A stretch of 19,135 nucleotides of DNA from CAYRNC01 sp964425645 (GCA_964425645.1 CAYRNC010000028.1:1-19135); one strand, 5' to 3'; positions 1 to 6,472 are shown, counted from the first letter of the stretch. Numbers and translations: made by a program. The notes: generated by a model from the sequence alone, not told the origin.

Positions 1-1
1 A

Positions 2-751
2 TGGACAATGTATGTGCAGATTATGACCGAAGAACAGGCAAAAAATCACTATGAAAATCCATTTGATATCACCAAAATCTGGCCCCATGCGGAATATCCC
101 CTTATTGAAGTGGGCGTTTTGGAACTGAACCGCAATCCTGAGAACTACTTTGCCGAAGTAGAGCAAGCCGCCTTTACACCTGCACATGTTGTTCCCGGTA
201 TTGGTTTCAGCCCGGATCGCTTTTTGCAGGGCAGACTGTTTTCCTACGGTGATGCACAGCGTTACCGTCTTGGGGTCAATCATAACCTGATTCCTGTGAA
301 CCGTGCCAAAACCGGGGTAAATGCATATCACCGTGACGGTACTATGCGGGTGGACGGTAACTACGGCAGCGCACCGGCCTATACGCCTAACAGTTATGGC
401 GTATGGACTGCGCAGCCCGAGGTAATGGAGCCGCCGCTGGATTTAGAAGGTGCAATGTATCGCTACGATCCGAAGGATGATCCAACAGACGATTGTTTCC
501 GCGCCGGTGGTAATTTGTGGCGTGTACTAGCGGAAGATAAAAAGCAGATTTTGATCGAAAATACAGTCGAAGATATGGCTTCTGTTACTGAGAATGTCAA
601 ATACCGCCACGCAGCCCACTGCTATCTGGCCGATCCAGAATATGGTGAACGCTTTACCAAAGCTGCAGGATTGAGCATGGATAAAGTTAAAAAACTTTCC
701 AAACTGGATCATAAAGGATTGATTGAAGCTACCCCCCATGTAGACAGATAA
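2..751 (+). CDS. katA: Catalase (haem), C-terminal part, cut by the window edge
   Basis: Haem catalase, which dismutates hydrogen peroxide to water and oxygen in the cytoplasm. The reading frame is open to the left edge. The first visible codons read W-T before M-Y-V-Q-I-M, matching the middle of clade-3 catalases such as Bacillus KatA, so the ATG at position 8 is internal and not the start. About 230 N-terminal residues, including the distal catalytic His and Asn, would lie outside the window. Visible family features are DPFD/TK-like and YPLIEVG segments, NRNPENYFAEVEQAAF, VPGIGFSPD, and the proximal haem signature RLFSYGDAQ, whose Tyr codon at 245-247 should be the axial haem ligand. The gene ends 22 bases before a broken Fur/PerR-family gene, a common pairing of peroxide defence with its regulator. 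Family assignment is secure; clade and symbol are inferred. Confidence 0.95.
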   Translation, partial: WTMYVQIMTEEQAKNHYENPFDITKIWPHAEYPLIEVGVLELNRNPENYFAEVEQAAFTPAHVVPGIGFSPDRFLQGRLFSYGDAQRYRLGVNHNLIPVNRAKTGVNAYHRDGTMRVDGNYGSAPAYTPNSYGVWTAQPEVMEPPLDLEGAMYRYDPKDDPTDDCFRAGGNLWRVLAEDKKQILIENTVEDMASVTENVKYRHAAHCYLADPEYGERFTKAAGLSMDKVKKLSKLDHKGLIEATPHVDR

Positions 752-773
752 TAACAAATTGGAGTGTTCTATC

Positions 774-1153
774 ATGAAACAGCAGCGAAACACCAGACAG
801 CGTCAATTGGTTTTGGATGCGGTTCGAGCGCACCGCGACCATCCCAGTGCGGATCAGATATATTTGGAGATTCGGGCCATCGACGACAGAATCAGTCGCG
901 GCACAGTATATCGCAACTTAAATATTTTAGTTCAGCAGGGAAAAGTTCTTAAAGTAAAGCTGCCGCATACGGATCGTTTTGATTCTCAATTGGACAGACT
1001 CTATGTAAAGGCTGTGGTCTAGTGTGCGATATGCCACTGCCGTATCGTTTGGAGCTGGACGAAGAGGCAGCTAAAATAACCGGGTATATCATTGAAAGAC
1101 ACCGTATGGTTTTTGAAGGATTATGCCCGGGATGTCAAAAAAAGCATAAATAA
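774..1153 (+). pseudogene. perR: Fur/PerR-family peroxide regulator, frameshifted by a net 10-base deletion
   Basis: Fur-superfamily metal-dependent repressor, most likely PerR because it directly follows catalase. The start at ATG 774 is preceded by TTGGAGTG at 760-767. The N-terminal winged helix is intact (TRQRQLVLDAVRAH, HPSADQIYLEIRA, ISRGTVYRNLNIL), followed by KLPHTDRFDSQLDR. At 999-1003 the frame breaks: the original frame stops at 1020-1022, while the frame starting with TGT at 1004 continues as CKGCGLVCDMPLP through CPGCQKKHK to TAA at 1151-1153. Both zinc-site CxxC pairs are therefore still encoded, but out of frame with the start. In PerR proteins Arg/Asp is followed by H-Y-H-x-x-C; only 5 bases lie where 15 are expected, so the two metal-binding His codons are gone. 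As it reads, the product is a truncated 82-residue protein with no C-terminal dimerisation domain. A sequencing error is possible but would have to be a 10-base loss. Confidence 0.85.
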
Positions 1154-1170
1154 ATGGGGTCGGCTTATGA

Positions 1171-1206
1171 AAGGCACACTGCTAAGATTTTATAGCAGAG
1201 TGCCTT
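1171..1206 (+). terminator. Terminator-like hairpin after the catalase/perR pair
   Basis: AAGGCAC-A-CTGCTA at 1171-1184 pairs with TAGCAG-A-GTGCCTT at 1193-1206. This gives 13 pairs with one A/A mismatch around an 8-base loop, starting 17 bases after the last codon of the broken regulator. The downstream tract (GTTCGTCATTGCTCTTG) is only moderately T-rich, so termination strength is uncertain. Confidence 0.55.
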
Positions 1207-1817
1207 GTTCGTCATTGCTCTTGTTAATAAATTGCCATATCGTGCAAATTACCAATCATATTTCTCTACAATATATTGCGCAGATACATATGCATATCGG
1301 AAGTGTGATATCAGGAACAGATAATCAATATTAAGCGATGAATTCGTAACAGATTACTGAGCTTTTCGGGTCGGTCTGCTATAATAATTGCGAAATCAAA
1401 TCGAGCAACATAATAAGTACCTCGGAGTGTCGCTTTCAGAATTACAATAGACTATCTGCATTACGAAGGTCCGTTCGTTTTCACAAGGTGAAAAATTAAT
1501 CGCGCAGTTATTTTAAATTATTACAGGCTTCTAATGCGTTGAATAGGGCGTCGTTAAGTTTTTTAAAGGCATGATCTGAATTAGCATCCGGACGGTTTGC
1601 AATAAAGACCTACATTAAACTGCAGGGCCGTTATTTTATAGATTATGTTTTATGGCGAGGGGAAACAGGTTATAATTATATTTGCAACATCGGTCTGTAT
1701 GTATATTTAAGTATTCCTCAATTCCAGCCTGCCTAGTTAAGATTTAAAGGGTGAACAGTTAAGTGTGACGAAAACGCTTACATAGCGAACCGAAAGGACG
1801 GAAAAAATAAAATAGAA
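1207..1817. other. Long stretch without a convincing gene
   Basis: About 610 AT-rich bases between the hairpin and the membrane-protein gene. No reading frame here has both a plausible ribosome binding site and a recognisable product. The contents I can point to are a perfect 7-base-pair hairpin (TTTTCAC-AAG-GTGAAAA, 1478-1494), a 33-codon minus-strand stretch ending at 1508 that reads like a protein C-terminus, a cre-like site near 1769-1782, and isolated TATAAT hexamers at 1380-1385 and 1671-1676 without a good -35 partner. The region looks like decayed or displaced sequence rather than a compact promoter. Confidence 0.5.
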
Positions 1818-2618
1818 ATGCTGCCTGAGAATATCATCTTTTCCTCCATATGTTGGTTTTGTTCATTGATTTTTTGGACAATTGCTTTATGGGCGTTAAA
1901 GCGTAAAGATCCGATGCATTTTTGGTCAGGCAGTACAGTTAAGTCTGAAGAAATAACAAATATCCCCTTATACAACCGCGCAAACGGTATAATGTGGTCG
2001 GTTTACGGTGTTTGGATAGCTGTAGCAGGTGTATTGGCACTTTTAAATATCGTAATAGGTGCAATTCTATTGGTGGTAATATGCATACCGGGTATCTTTG
2101 TTTTGGTTGCTGCATACAATCGGATTTATAACAAATACAGAAGCACATCAGCTGTTAAAAGCATTGATGGTTTGCCATCTAAGACGCCAAAAGGAATTAT
2201 TGTTGTTCTATCATTAATTATTGTAATTACCTTTACAGCAGTGGCTGCATTGTTCATTTACGGTGAAAAAGATCCGCTTGTAGATATATTTGATGATTAC
2301 ATTCAAATAAAAACTATGTTTGGATTAAATATTGATTTTTTTGAAATAACCGATATTTACCTGATAGAAAAAAGTATGAGTGAACTTGGAATCGGCATGA
2401 GAACGAATGGCTACGGTGGTTTCGGGAACACTTTGAAGGGGAATTTTAAATCAGCCTTTCTCGGCGATACTTTACTTTTTGTCCAATCGAAATCCTCTCC
2501 TACAATTAGAATTGAACGAAAAAATAAAAAAGATGTGTATATCAGTCTTCGCAGCAATGAAAATACTGAGCGGCTGTACAACAACCTTATTGCCGCATTG
2601 GAATACTTCCACAAATAA
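1818..2618 (+). CDS. Membrane protein with DUF3784-like N-terminus and probable bacterial PH domain
   Basis: A 266-residue protein of unknown function. Hydrophobic segments are at about residues 6-27, 57-76, 77-100 and 126-148. Between the first two lies a KRKDPMHFWSG ... EEITNIPLYNRANG stretch typical of the DUF3784-type membrane proteins common in Clostridia. The soluble C-terminus, residues 150-266, has the alternating pattern of a bacterial pleckstrin-homology-like domain and ends in an amphipathic helix (ENTERLYNNLIAALEYF), as these domains do. The start is unsure: the only ATG/GTG/TTG after the in-frame stop at 1752-1754 is ATG 1818, and its best Shine-Dalgarno, AAAGGA at 1793-1798, lies about 19 bases away, which is too far. 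The gene may be weakly expressed or may have lost its original 5' end. Base composition is visibly more AT-rich than the catalase gene upstream. No operon partner upstream; a small open frame and a half-ferritin follow. Confidence 0.75.
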   Translation: MLPENIIFSSICWFCSLIFWTIALWALKRKDPMHFWSGSTVKSEEITNIPLYNRANGIMWSVYGVWIAVAGVLALLNIVIGAILLVVICIPGIFVLVAAYNRIYNKYRSTSAVKSIDGLPSKTPKGIIVVLSLIIVITFTAVAALFIYGEKDPLVDIFDDYIQIKTMFGLNIDFFEITDIYLIEKSMSELGIGMRTNGYGGFGNTLKGNFKSAFLGDTLLFVQSKSSPTIRIERKNKKDVYISLRSNENTERLYNNLIAALEYFHK

Positions 2619-2701
2619 TGAAGGGCTACCTCTACTACCCGATCCCGAAGAATATTTATTCGGATAACGAAAACAATAATGGTGGACTACACATTCAGTA
2701 A
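2618..2701 (+). CDS. Possible 27-residue peptide, coupled to the preceding gene
   Basis: An ATG at 2618-2620 shares its A with the TAA of the membrane-protein gene (TAATG), and the frame runs 27 codons to TAA 2699-2701. The peptide reads MKGYLYYPIPKNIYSD followed by an Asn-rich tail. Its stop falls on the first base of the AAGGAGG used by the next gene. The arrangement allows translational coupling, but there is no strong ribosome binding site of its own, I recognise no family, and 27 codons can arise by chance. It could also be the remaining start of a truncated gene. Confidence 0.2.
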   Translation: MKGYLYYPIPKNIYSDNENNNGGLHIQ

Positions 2702-2716
2702 AGGAGGATTGTTAAA

Positions 2717-2926
2717 TTGGAGATCACTAAAAATGAAATCGAAATCACAACATATGATCGTCTATTGCGGGCATGGGAAAACTCTCAGGAATTGGTGAGA
2801 GACTATGAAATGTATTCCAAAAAAATAGATGAAAAAGAGATTTCGGCAGTTTTTAAAAGCTTTGCTGAAGATGAAGCTGAGCATGCATCTAAATTAAGGA
2901 AAATACTGCTTGAATATAAAAGCTGA
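2717..2926 (+). CDS. Ferritin-like / rubrerythrin-like half protein (two helices)
   Basis: A 69-residue protein starting at TTG 2717, chosen because AAGGAGG at 2701-2707 sits 9 bases upstream; a TTG at 2709 would be too close. Predicted as two helices, about residues 12-38 and 41-66. The second carries SFAEDEAEHASKL, with an ExxH pair E53/H56, and the first supplies possible ligands E21 or E25, giving one half of a ferritin di-iron site. Full ferritins and rubrerythrins have four helices and two such half-sites in about 140 residues, so this product would need to dimerise to build a complete site. Known two-helix examples are encapsulated ferritins; small ferritin-like proteins of this size are also seen in Clostridia. 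Role inferred: iron or peroxide handling. It sits alone, with a terminator immediately after it. Confidence 0.65.
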   Translation: MEITKNEIEITTYDRLLRAWENSQELVRDYEMYSKKIDEKEISAVFKSFAEDEAEHASKLRKILLEYKS

Positions 2927-2950
2927 TCGATAATAATTAATATGTTGCTG

Positions 2951-2990
2951 TAGAATGGTAGATCTAGGTTAATACCGTTCTATTTATTTT
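2951..2990 (+). terminator. Rho-independent terminator after the ferritin-like gene
   Basis: TAGAATGGTA at 2951-2960 pairs with TACCGTTCTA at 2973-2982 (10 pairs, one of them G-U) around a 12-base loop, followed directly by TTTATTTT. It lies 24 bases after the stop codon. Confidence 0.8.
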
Positions 2991-3039
2991 AAACTTCAAA
3001 CACGGTTGGCATAAATCTTCAATGAGTACCAATTATTGA

Positions 3040-3068
3040 TTGTCATTGCACAGGCATGATGATAGAAT
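3040..3068 (+). promoter_or_regulatory. Sigma-A-type promoter of the XRE-cupin / ligase unit
   Basis: TTGTCA at 3040-3045 and TAGAAT at 3063-3068 with exactly 17 bases between. Each hexamer matches the vegetative consensus at 5 of 6 positions. Transcription would start near 3075, giving a leader of about 65 bases that contains a perfect hairpin. Confidence 0.7.
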
Positions 3069-3098
3069 TAGAAACAGTTAATTAAAAATCTAAATTAT

Positions 3099-3117
3099 GG
3101 GACAGAACCTCTGTCCC
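3099..3117 (+). repeat. Perfect GGGACAGA hairpin in the leader (REP-like palindrome)
   Basis: GGGACAGA at 3099-3106 and TCTGTCCC at 3110-3117 form an 8-base-pair perfect stem with the 3-base loop ACC, 10 bases before the Shine-Dalgarno of the XRE-cupin gene. There is no T-tract, so it is not an intrinsic terminator. From memory, GGGACAG...CTGTCCC palindromes recur in clostridial genomes as REP-like units associated with TnpA_REP transposases. That identification is an inference, since only one copy is present here. Confidence 0.5.
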
Positions 3118-3141
3118 GTTGTCCATGAAAGGATGAATACT

Positions 3142-3699
3142 ATGTCAGAGGAAATCAGATTAATTGCCCAAAGAATAAAGGATTTAAGGGAAATTTCAGG
3201 GCTGTCTGTGGAAAGCCTGTCAAAGCAATTAGGTATTCCAAGCGTCGAATATGCTGAATATGAAAGCGGAACATCGGATATCCCCGTGGGCTTTCTATAT
3301 GAAATTGCTAACAGATTTAATGTGGAATTGACGGCGATACTGACCGGTAATGAGCCTAAGCTTCATAGTTTCGCACTGGTACGTAAGGGTAAGGGCGTTA
3401 TGGTAGAGCGAAAGAAGCAGTATAAATACCTAAGCCTGGCCTATAATTTTATCAATAAAAAAGGAGAACCTTTTCTGGTAACGGTAGAACCTAAGGCCGC
3501 CTGTGAGGACTTTGCCTACAGCAGCCATCCAGGACAGGAGTTTAATTACATGCTGGAGGGCAGAGTAAAAATCAAGATAGGTGAACATGAAATGATCTTA
3601 AATGAGGGGGATTCAGTTTATTTTGATTCCGGCCTGTCTCATGGGATGAAGGCTATGGACAGCAGGCCTGCACGCTTGCTTGCTATGATAATTCAGTGA
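3142..3699 (+). CDS. XRE-family transcriptional regulator with C-terminal cupin sensor domain
   Basis: Predicted 185-residue cytoplasmic DNA-binding protein. Residues 5-65 form a lambda-repressor-like helix-turn-helix (IAQRIKDLREISGLSVESLSKQLGI, then YAEYESGTSDIP). Residues 110-182 form a cupin barrel with H129, E133 and G140 in motif 1 (HPGQEFNYMLEG) and G156 and H167 in motif 2, so a metal or small carboxylate could bind there. The start at ATG 3142 is preferred because GAAAGGA at 3127-3133 is 8 bases upstream. An in-frame ATG at 3097 would add 15 residues encoded by the leader hairpin and looks artefactual; ATG 3133 overlaps the Shine-Dalgarno. The gene lies 49 bases before an acyl-CoA-synthetase-like ligase. 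This regulator-ligase pairing recurs in Clostridia, so the regulator probably senses the ligase's substrate or product. The ligand is unknown. Confidence 0.88.
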   Translation: MSEEIRLIAQRIKDLREISGLSVESLSKQLGIPSVEYAEYESGTSDIPVGFLYEIANRFNVELTAILTGNEPKLHSFALVRKGKGVMVERKKQYKYLSLAYNFINKKGEPFLVTVEPKAACEDFAYSSHPGQEFNYMLEGRVKIKIGEHEMILNEGDSVYFDSGLSHGMKAMDSRPARLLAMIIQ

Positions 3700-3748
3700 A
3701 TCCGTTAATTTATATACATTGCGCGTAAAAAGGAAGAGGATTTTTATT

Positions 3749-5410
3749 ATGAGTTTATTGGAACGTTTTATCGATCGAACTGAATTTACGTCATATGAGG
3801 ATTTTTATAACAACTATAAAGTTAAGATCCCCGGATGTTTTAATTACGCTTTTGATGTGGCGGATGTTATCGCAGACGAAACCCCTGACAAGATCGCTAT
3901 GGTGTGGTGCAATGATAAGGGGGAGGAAGCAAAATTTACATTTCGGCAGATTAAAGAATACAGCAACAAGGCTGCAAATTATTTCAGGAAACTCGGCATC
4001 GGGAAAGGTGATCCGGTAATGCTGATATTGAAGCGTCGCTATGAATTTTGGATTTGCCTGTTGGCTCTTCATAAACTGGGTGCTGTTTGTATACCTGCAA
4101 CCCATTTGCTTACGGCAAATGACATAATATACCGCAATAATGCCGCAGACATAAAAATGATCGTAGCGATATCAGATGATGAAGTACTTAAGCATGTAGA
4201 GGAATCTGTCAGCGAGTCGCCCTCTTTAAAGCTGCTTGCTATCGTAGGAGGAAAAAGGGAAGGCTGGCACGATTTTAACACGGAGGCTGATCTCGAATCC
4301 CCTGTTTTTTTGCGCCCTCTAGGTGATTCAGCCATAAAAAACGAAGATACTTCCCTCCTTTATTTTACATCCGGAACAACAGGAATGCCGAAAATGGCCA
4401 GGCATAGTTTCACCTATCCATTGGGGCATATTACCACCGCCAAATACTGGCACAATGTTACCGAAGATGGTTTGCATCTTACCGTTGCCGATACCGGCTG
4501 GGCCAAAGCTGTCTGGGGAAAAATATACGGTCAATGGATATGCGGAAGCGCAGTATTTGTTTATGATTACGATAAATTTGTTCCAAAAGAGATGATTTCA
4601 GTAATTGAAAAATATAAAGTGACCACGTTTTGTGCACCGCCGACAATCTATCGCTTTTTCATTAAAGAAGATCTGTCAAAATACGATTTAAAACATCTTG
4701 AATATTGCTCTATTGCGGGGGAACCGTTGAATCCTGAAGTATACTATCAATTTTTAAAGGCAACAAACGTAAAGCTTATGGAGATATACGGGCAGACGGA
4801 GATGACGGTGGCCATCGGAAACTTCGTCGGGATGGAACCGAGACCGGGATCAATGGGTAAGCCTGCTCCCGGCTATGATATAGATATTCTTGATGAATCA
4901 GGAAACCCTTGTGCGGTGGGAGAAGAAGGACAAATAGCTGTCAGAACCGACATGCGTATTCCGGTGGGGATGTTTTCAGGGTACTATAGAGATGACGAGC
5001 TGACGAAAAAGGCTTGGCATGACGGGGTCTATTTTACGGGGGACATGGCATGGAAGGATGAGGACGGTTATTTCTGGTTTGTCGGAAGAGCAGATGATGT
5101 AATAAAAAGCTCGGGTTATCGTATCGGGCCTTTTGAAGTTGAAAGCGCGCTTTTAGAACACCCGGCAGTTATGGAATGTGCAATTACGGCAGTTCCCGAT
5201 CAGGATAGAGGACAAATAGTAAAAGCTACCATAATATTGGCTCCAAATTATTCGGGAAGCGAAGAATTGATAAGGGAGCTTCAGGAACATGTAAGAAGTG
5301 TGACTGCCCCCTACAAGTATCCGAGAATAATAGAATTTGCGCGAGAACTTCCCAAAACTATAAGCGGGAAGATTCGCAGGGTTGAAATCCGGGAACATGA
5401 CAAAAGATAG
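3749..5410 (+). CDS. AMP-dependent acid:CoA ligase (medium-chain acyl-CoA synthetase-like)
   Basis: A 553-residue member of the adenylate-forming superfamily, activating a carboxylic acid with ATP and transferring it to CoA. Start ATG 3749 follows AGGAAGAGGA at 3731-3740; an in-frame TTG at 3719 lacks a ribosome binding site. Motifs in order are the phosphate loop TSGTTGMPK (207-215), the adenine motif YGQTE (347-351), TGD (430-432, ribose-binding Asp), the hinge GRADDVIKSSGYR (446-458), and the C-terminal PKTISGKIRR with the catalytic Lys at 541. The YFTSGTTG...ARHS and DTGWAKAVWGKIYGQW segments resemble the medium-chain (ACSM/benzoate) branch more than acetyl-CoA synthetase. Length is normal for the family. 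It is co-transcribed with the XRE-cupin gene. Substrate cannot be read from the sequence: medium-chain, branched-chain or aromatic acids are all possible. Confidence 0.9.
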   Translation: MSLLERFIDRTEFTSYEDFYNNYKVKIPGCFNYAFDVADVIADETPDKIAMVWCNDKGEEAKFTFRQIKEYSNKAANYFRKLGIGKGDPVMLILKRRYEFWICLLALHKLGAVCIPATHLLTANDIIYRNNAADIKMIVAISDDEVLKHVEESVSESPSLKLLAIVGGKREGWHDFNTEADLESPVFLRPLGDSAIKNEDTSLLYFTSGTTGMPKMARHSFTYPLGHITTAKYWHNVTEDGLHLTVADTGWAKAVWGKIYGQWICGSAVFVYDYDKFVPKEMISVIEKYKVTTFCAPPTIYRFFIKEDLSKYDLKHLEYCSIAGEPLNPEVYYQFLKATNVKLMEIYGQTEMTVAIGNFVGMEPRPGSMGKPAPGYDIDILDESGNPCAVGEEGQIAVRTDMRIPVGMFSGYYRDDELTKKAWHDGVYFTGDMAWKDEDGYFWFVGRADDVIKSSGYRIGPFEVESALLEHPAVMECAITAVPDQDRGQIVKATIILAPNYSGSEELIRELQEHVRSVTAPYKYPRIIEFARELPKTISGKIRRVEIREHDKR

Positions 5411-5428
5411 TGGTTAAAATAAAAGGAT

Positions 5429-5468
5429 CAGGCTTGTCTCAGTATTGGAGGCCGGCCTGTTTTATAAT
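5429..5468 (+). terminator. Strong rho-independent terminator after the ligase
   Basis: CAGGCTTGTCTC at 5429-5440 pairs with GAGGCCGGCCTG at 5448-5459: 12 positions with two G-U pairs and one mismatch, loop AGTATTG. It is followed by TTTTATAAT and lies 18 bases after the ligase stop codon. Confidence 0.85.
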
Positions 5469-5480
5469 GTCCGGGTGCTT

Positions 5481-5511
5481 TATTGTCATATGACAATACA
5501 TGTGTTATACT
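5481..5511 (+). promoter_or_regulatory. nadA operon promoter overlapped by an 18-base palindrome (candidate NiaR operator)
   Basis: The perfect palindrome TATTGTCATATGACAATA spans 5481-5498. It contains the -35 hexamer TTGTCA (5483-5488), which pairs with a -10 of TATACT (5506-5511) over a 17-base spacer. A repressor bound at the palindrome would block RNA polymerase. The operon's last gene encodes a NiaR-type repressor, so NiaR is the obvious candidate ligand. The promoter and palindrome are seen directly; the identity of the binder is inferred. Confidence 0.72.
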
Positions 5512-5566
5512 CCACTTGGTTCAGTTGTAAAAATGGATACTATAAAGAATGTCGGGGAGGGCAGAA

Positions 5567-6472
5567 ATGCATACTGTGATTGAGCGCATATTAAAACAAA
5601 AAAAAGAAAAAGATGCAGTAATTCTGGCACATTATTACGTTAACGAGGAAGTACAGGCTATTGCCGATTACGTTGGGGATTCTTATTATCTGAGTGAATT
5701 AGCGAAGTCGGTTCCCAACAAAACAATAGTGTTTTGCGGTGTATCTTTTATGGGGGAAAGCGCGAAAATTTTGAGCCCCGAAAAGACGGTGCTTATGCCT
5801 GAATCCAAAGCAGACTGCCCTATGGCGCATATGGCGAATACGGAAGGAATTGAGGCCGTAAAGAAACATTATAACGATGTGGCGGTTGTCTGTTATATCA
5901 ACTCTACGGCCGATATAAAGGCGAATTCGGATATATGCGTTACATCCTCAAATGCATTAAAAATATTGCGAAAACTGTCCCAGAGAAATATTTATTTTAT
6001 TCCTGATTCAAATTTAGGCCGCTATGTTGCAGCGAAATTACCGGGAAAAAAATTTATGTTTTCCGATGGTTATTGCCATGTACATACCGGGATTACAAAA
6101 GATGCGGTTTTGAACCTGAAAGCTTTGCATAAAGAAGCTAAAGTGCTGGCGCACCCGGAATGCACCGAAGATGTTCTTTTAGAAGCAGACTATATAGGAA
6201 GCACAAAGGGAATAATCGAACATGCCTCTTCTATTGAAAAAGATTGCATCATATGTACTGAAATAGGTATATTGTATGAGCTCAAAAAACAATGTCCGGG
6301 TAAGAATTTCTACTTCCCTGAAGGCGGCTGTATTTGCAGCGATATGAAAATGATTACGCTTGAAAAGGTGGCTGTGTGCCTGGAGGAATTAAGCGGCGCA
6401 GTGGAAGTGGACGATGAAATAAGGCTAAAGGCCGTAAATGCATTGAATAAGATGCTGGAATTAGGTAGGTAA
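5567..6472 (+). CDS. nadA: Quinolinate synthase A
   Basis: NadA condenses iminoaspartate with dihydroxyacetone phosphate to give quinolinate, using a [4Fe-4S] cluster, in the cytoplasm. The product is 301 residues, the compact length usual for Clostridia and Thermotoga. Family markers include VILAHYYVNEEVQAIADYVGDSYYL near the N-terminus, the cluster cysteines C84 (KADCPMA), C170 (GYCHVH) and C257 (or C255) in GGCICSDMK, plus HPEC and the STKGI segment. Start ATG 5567 is chosen because GGGGAGG at 5554-5560 is 6 bases upstream; an in-frame ATG at 5549 precedes that site. First gene of nadA-nadB-nadC-niaR; its TAA shares one base with the ATG of nadB, so translation is probably coupled. Oxygen sensitivity of the cluster fits an anaerobe. 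Confidence 0.96.
   Translation: MHTVIERILKQKKEKDAVILAHYYVNEEVQAIADYVGDSYYLSELAKSVPNKTIVFCGVSFMGESAKILSPEKTVLMPESKADCPMAHMANTEGIEAVKKHYNDVAVVCYINSTADIKANSDICVTSSNALKILRKLSQRNIYFIPDSNLGRYVAAKLPGKKFMFSDGYCHVHTGITKDAVLNLKALHKEAKVLAHPECTEDVLLEADYIGSTKGIIEHASSIEKDCIICTEIGILYELKKQCPGKNFYFPEGGCICSDMKMITLEKVAVCLEELSGAVEVDDEIRLKAVNALNKMLELGR

Noticed and set aside
1092..1334. 80-codon + strand open frame after the broken regulator
   Set aside because: It runs out of frame through the tail of the regulator and across the terminator hairpin, lacks a ribosome binding site, and its product has no recognisable feature.
1478..1494. TTTTCAC-AAG-GTGAAAA hairpin as a terminator
   Set aside because: The stem is perfect but AT-rich, neither strand has a T-tract after it, and no gene ends close enough on the + strand.
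1671..1676. TATAAT as a promoter for the membrane protein
   Set aside because: The best -35 at 17 bases is TTTTAT, a poor match, and the hexamer is more than 140 bases from the start codon in AT-rich sequence where such matches are common.
3097..3141. ATG 3097 as start of the XRE-cupin protein
   Set aside because: The 15 extra residues are encoded by the leader hairpin and precede a well-placed Shine-Dalgarno for ATG 3142.
3791..4105. 104-codon minus-strand open frame
   Set aside because: It lies wholly inside the ligase gene, opposite to conserved motifs, with no start signal; it is a shadow frame.
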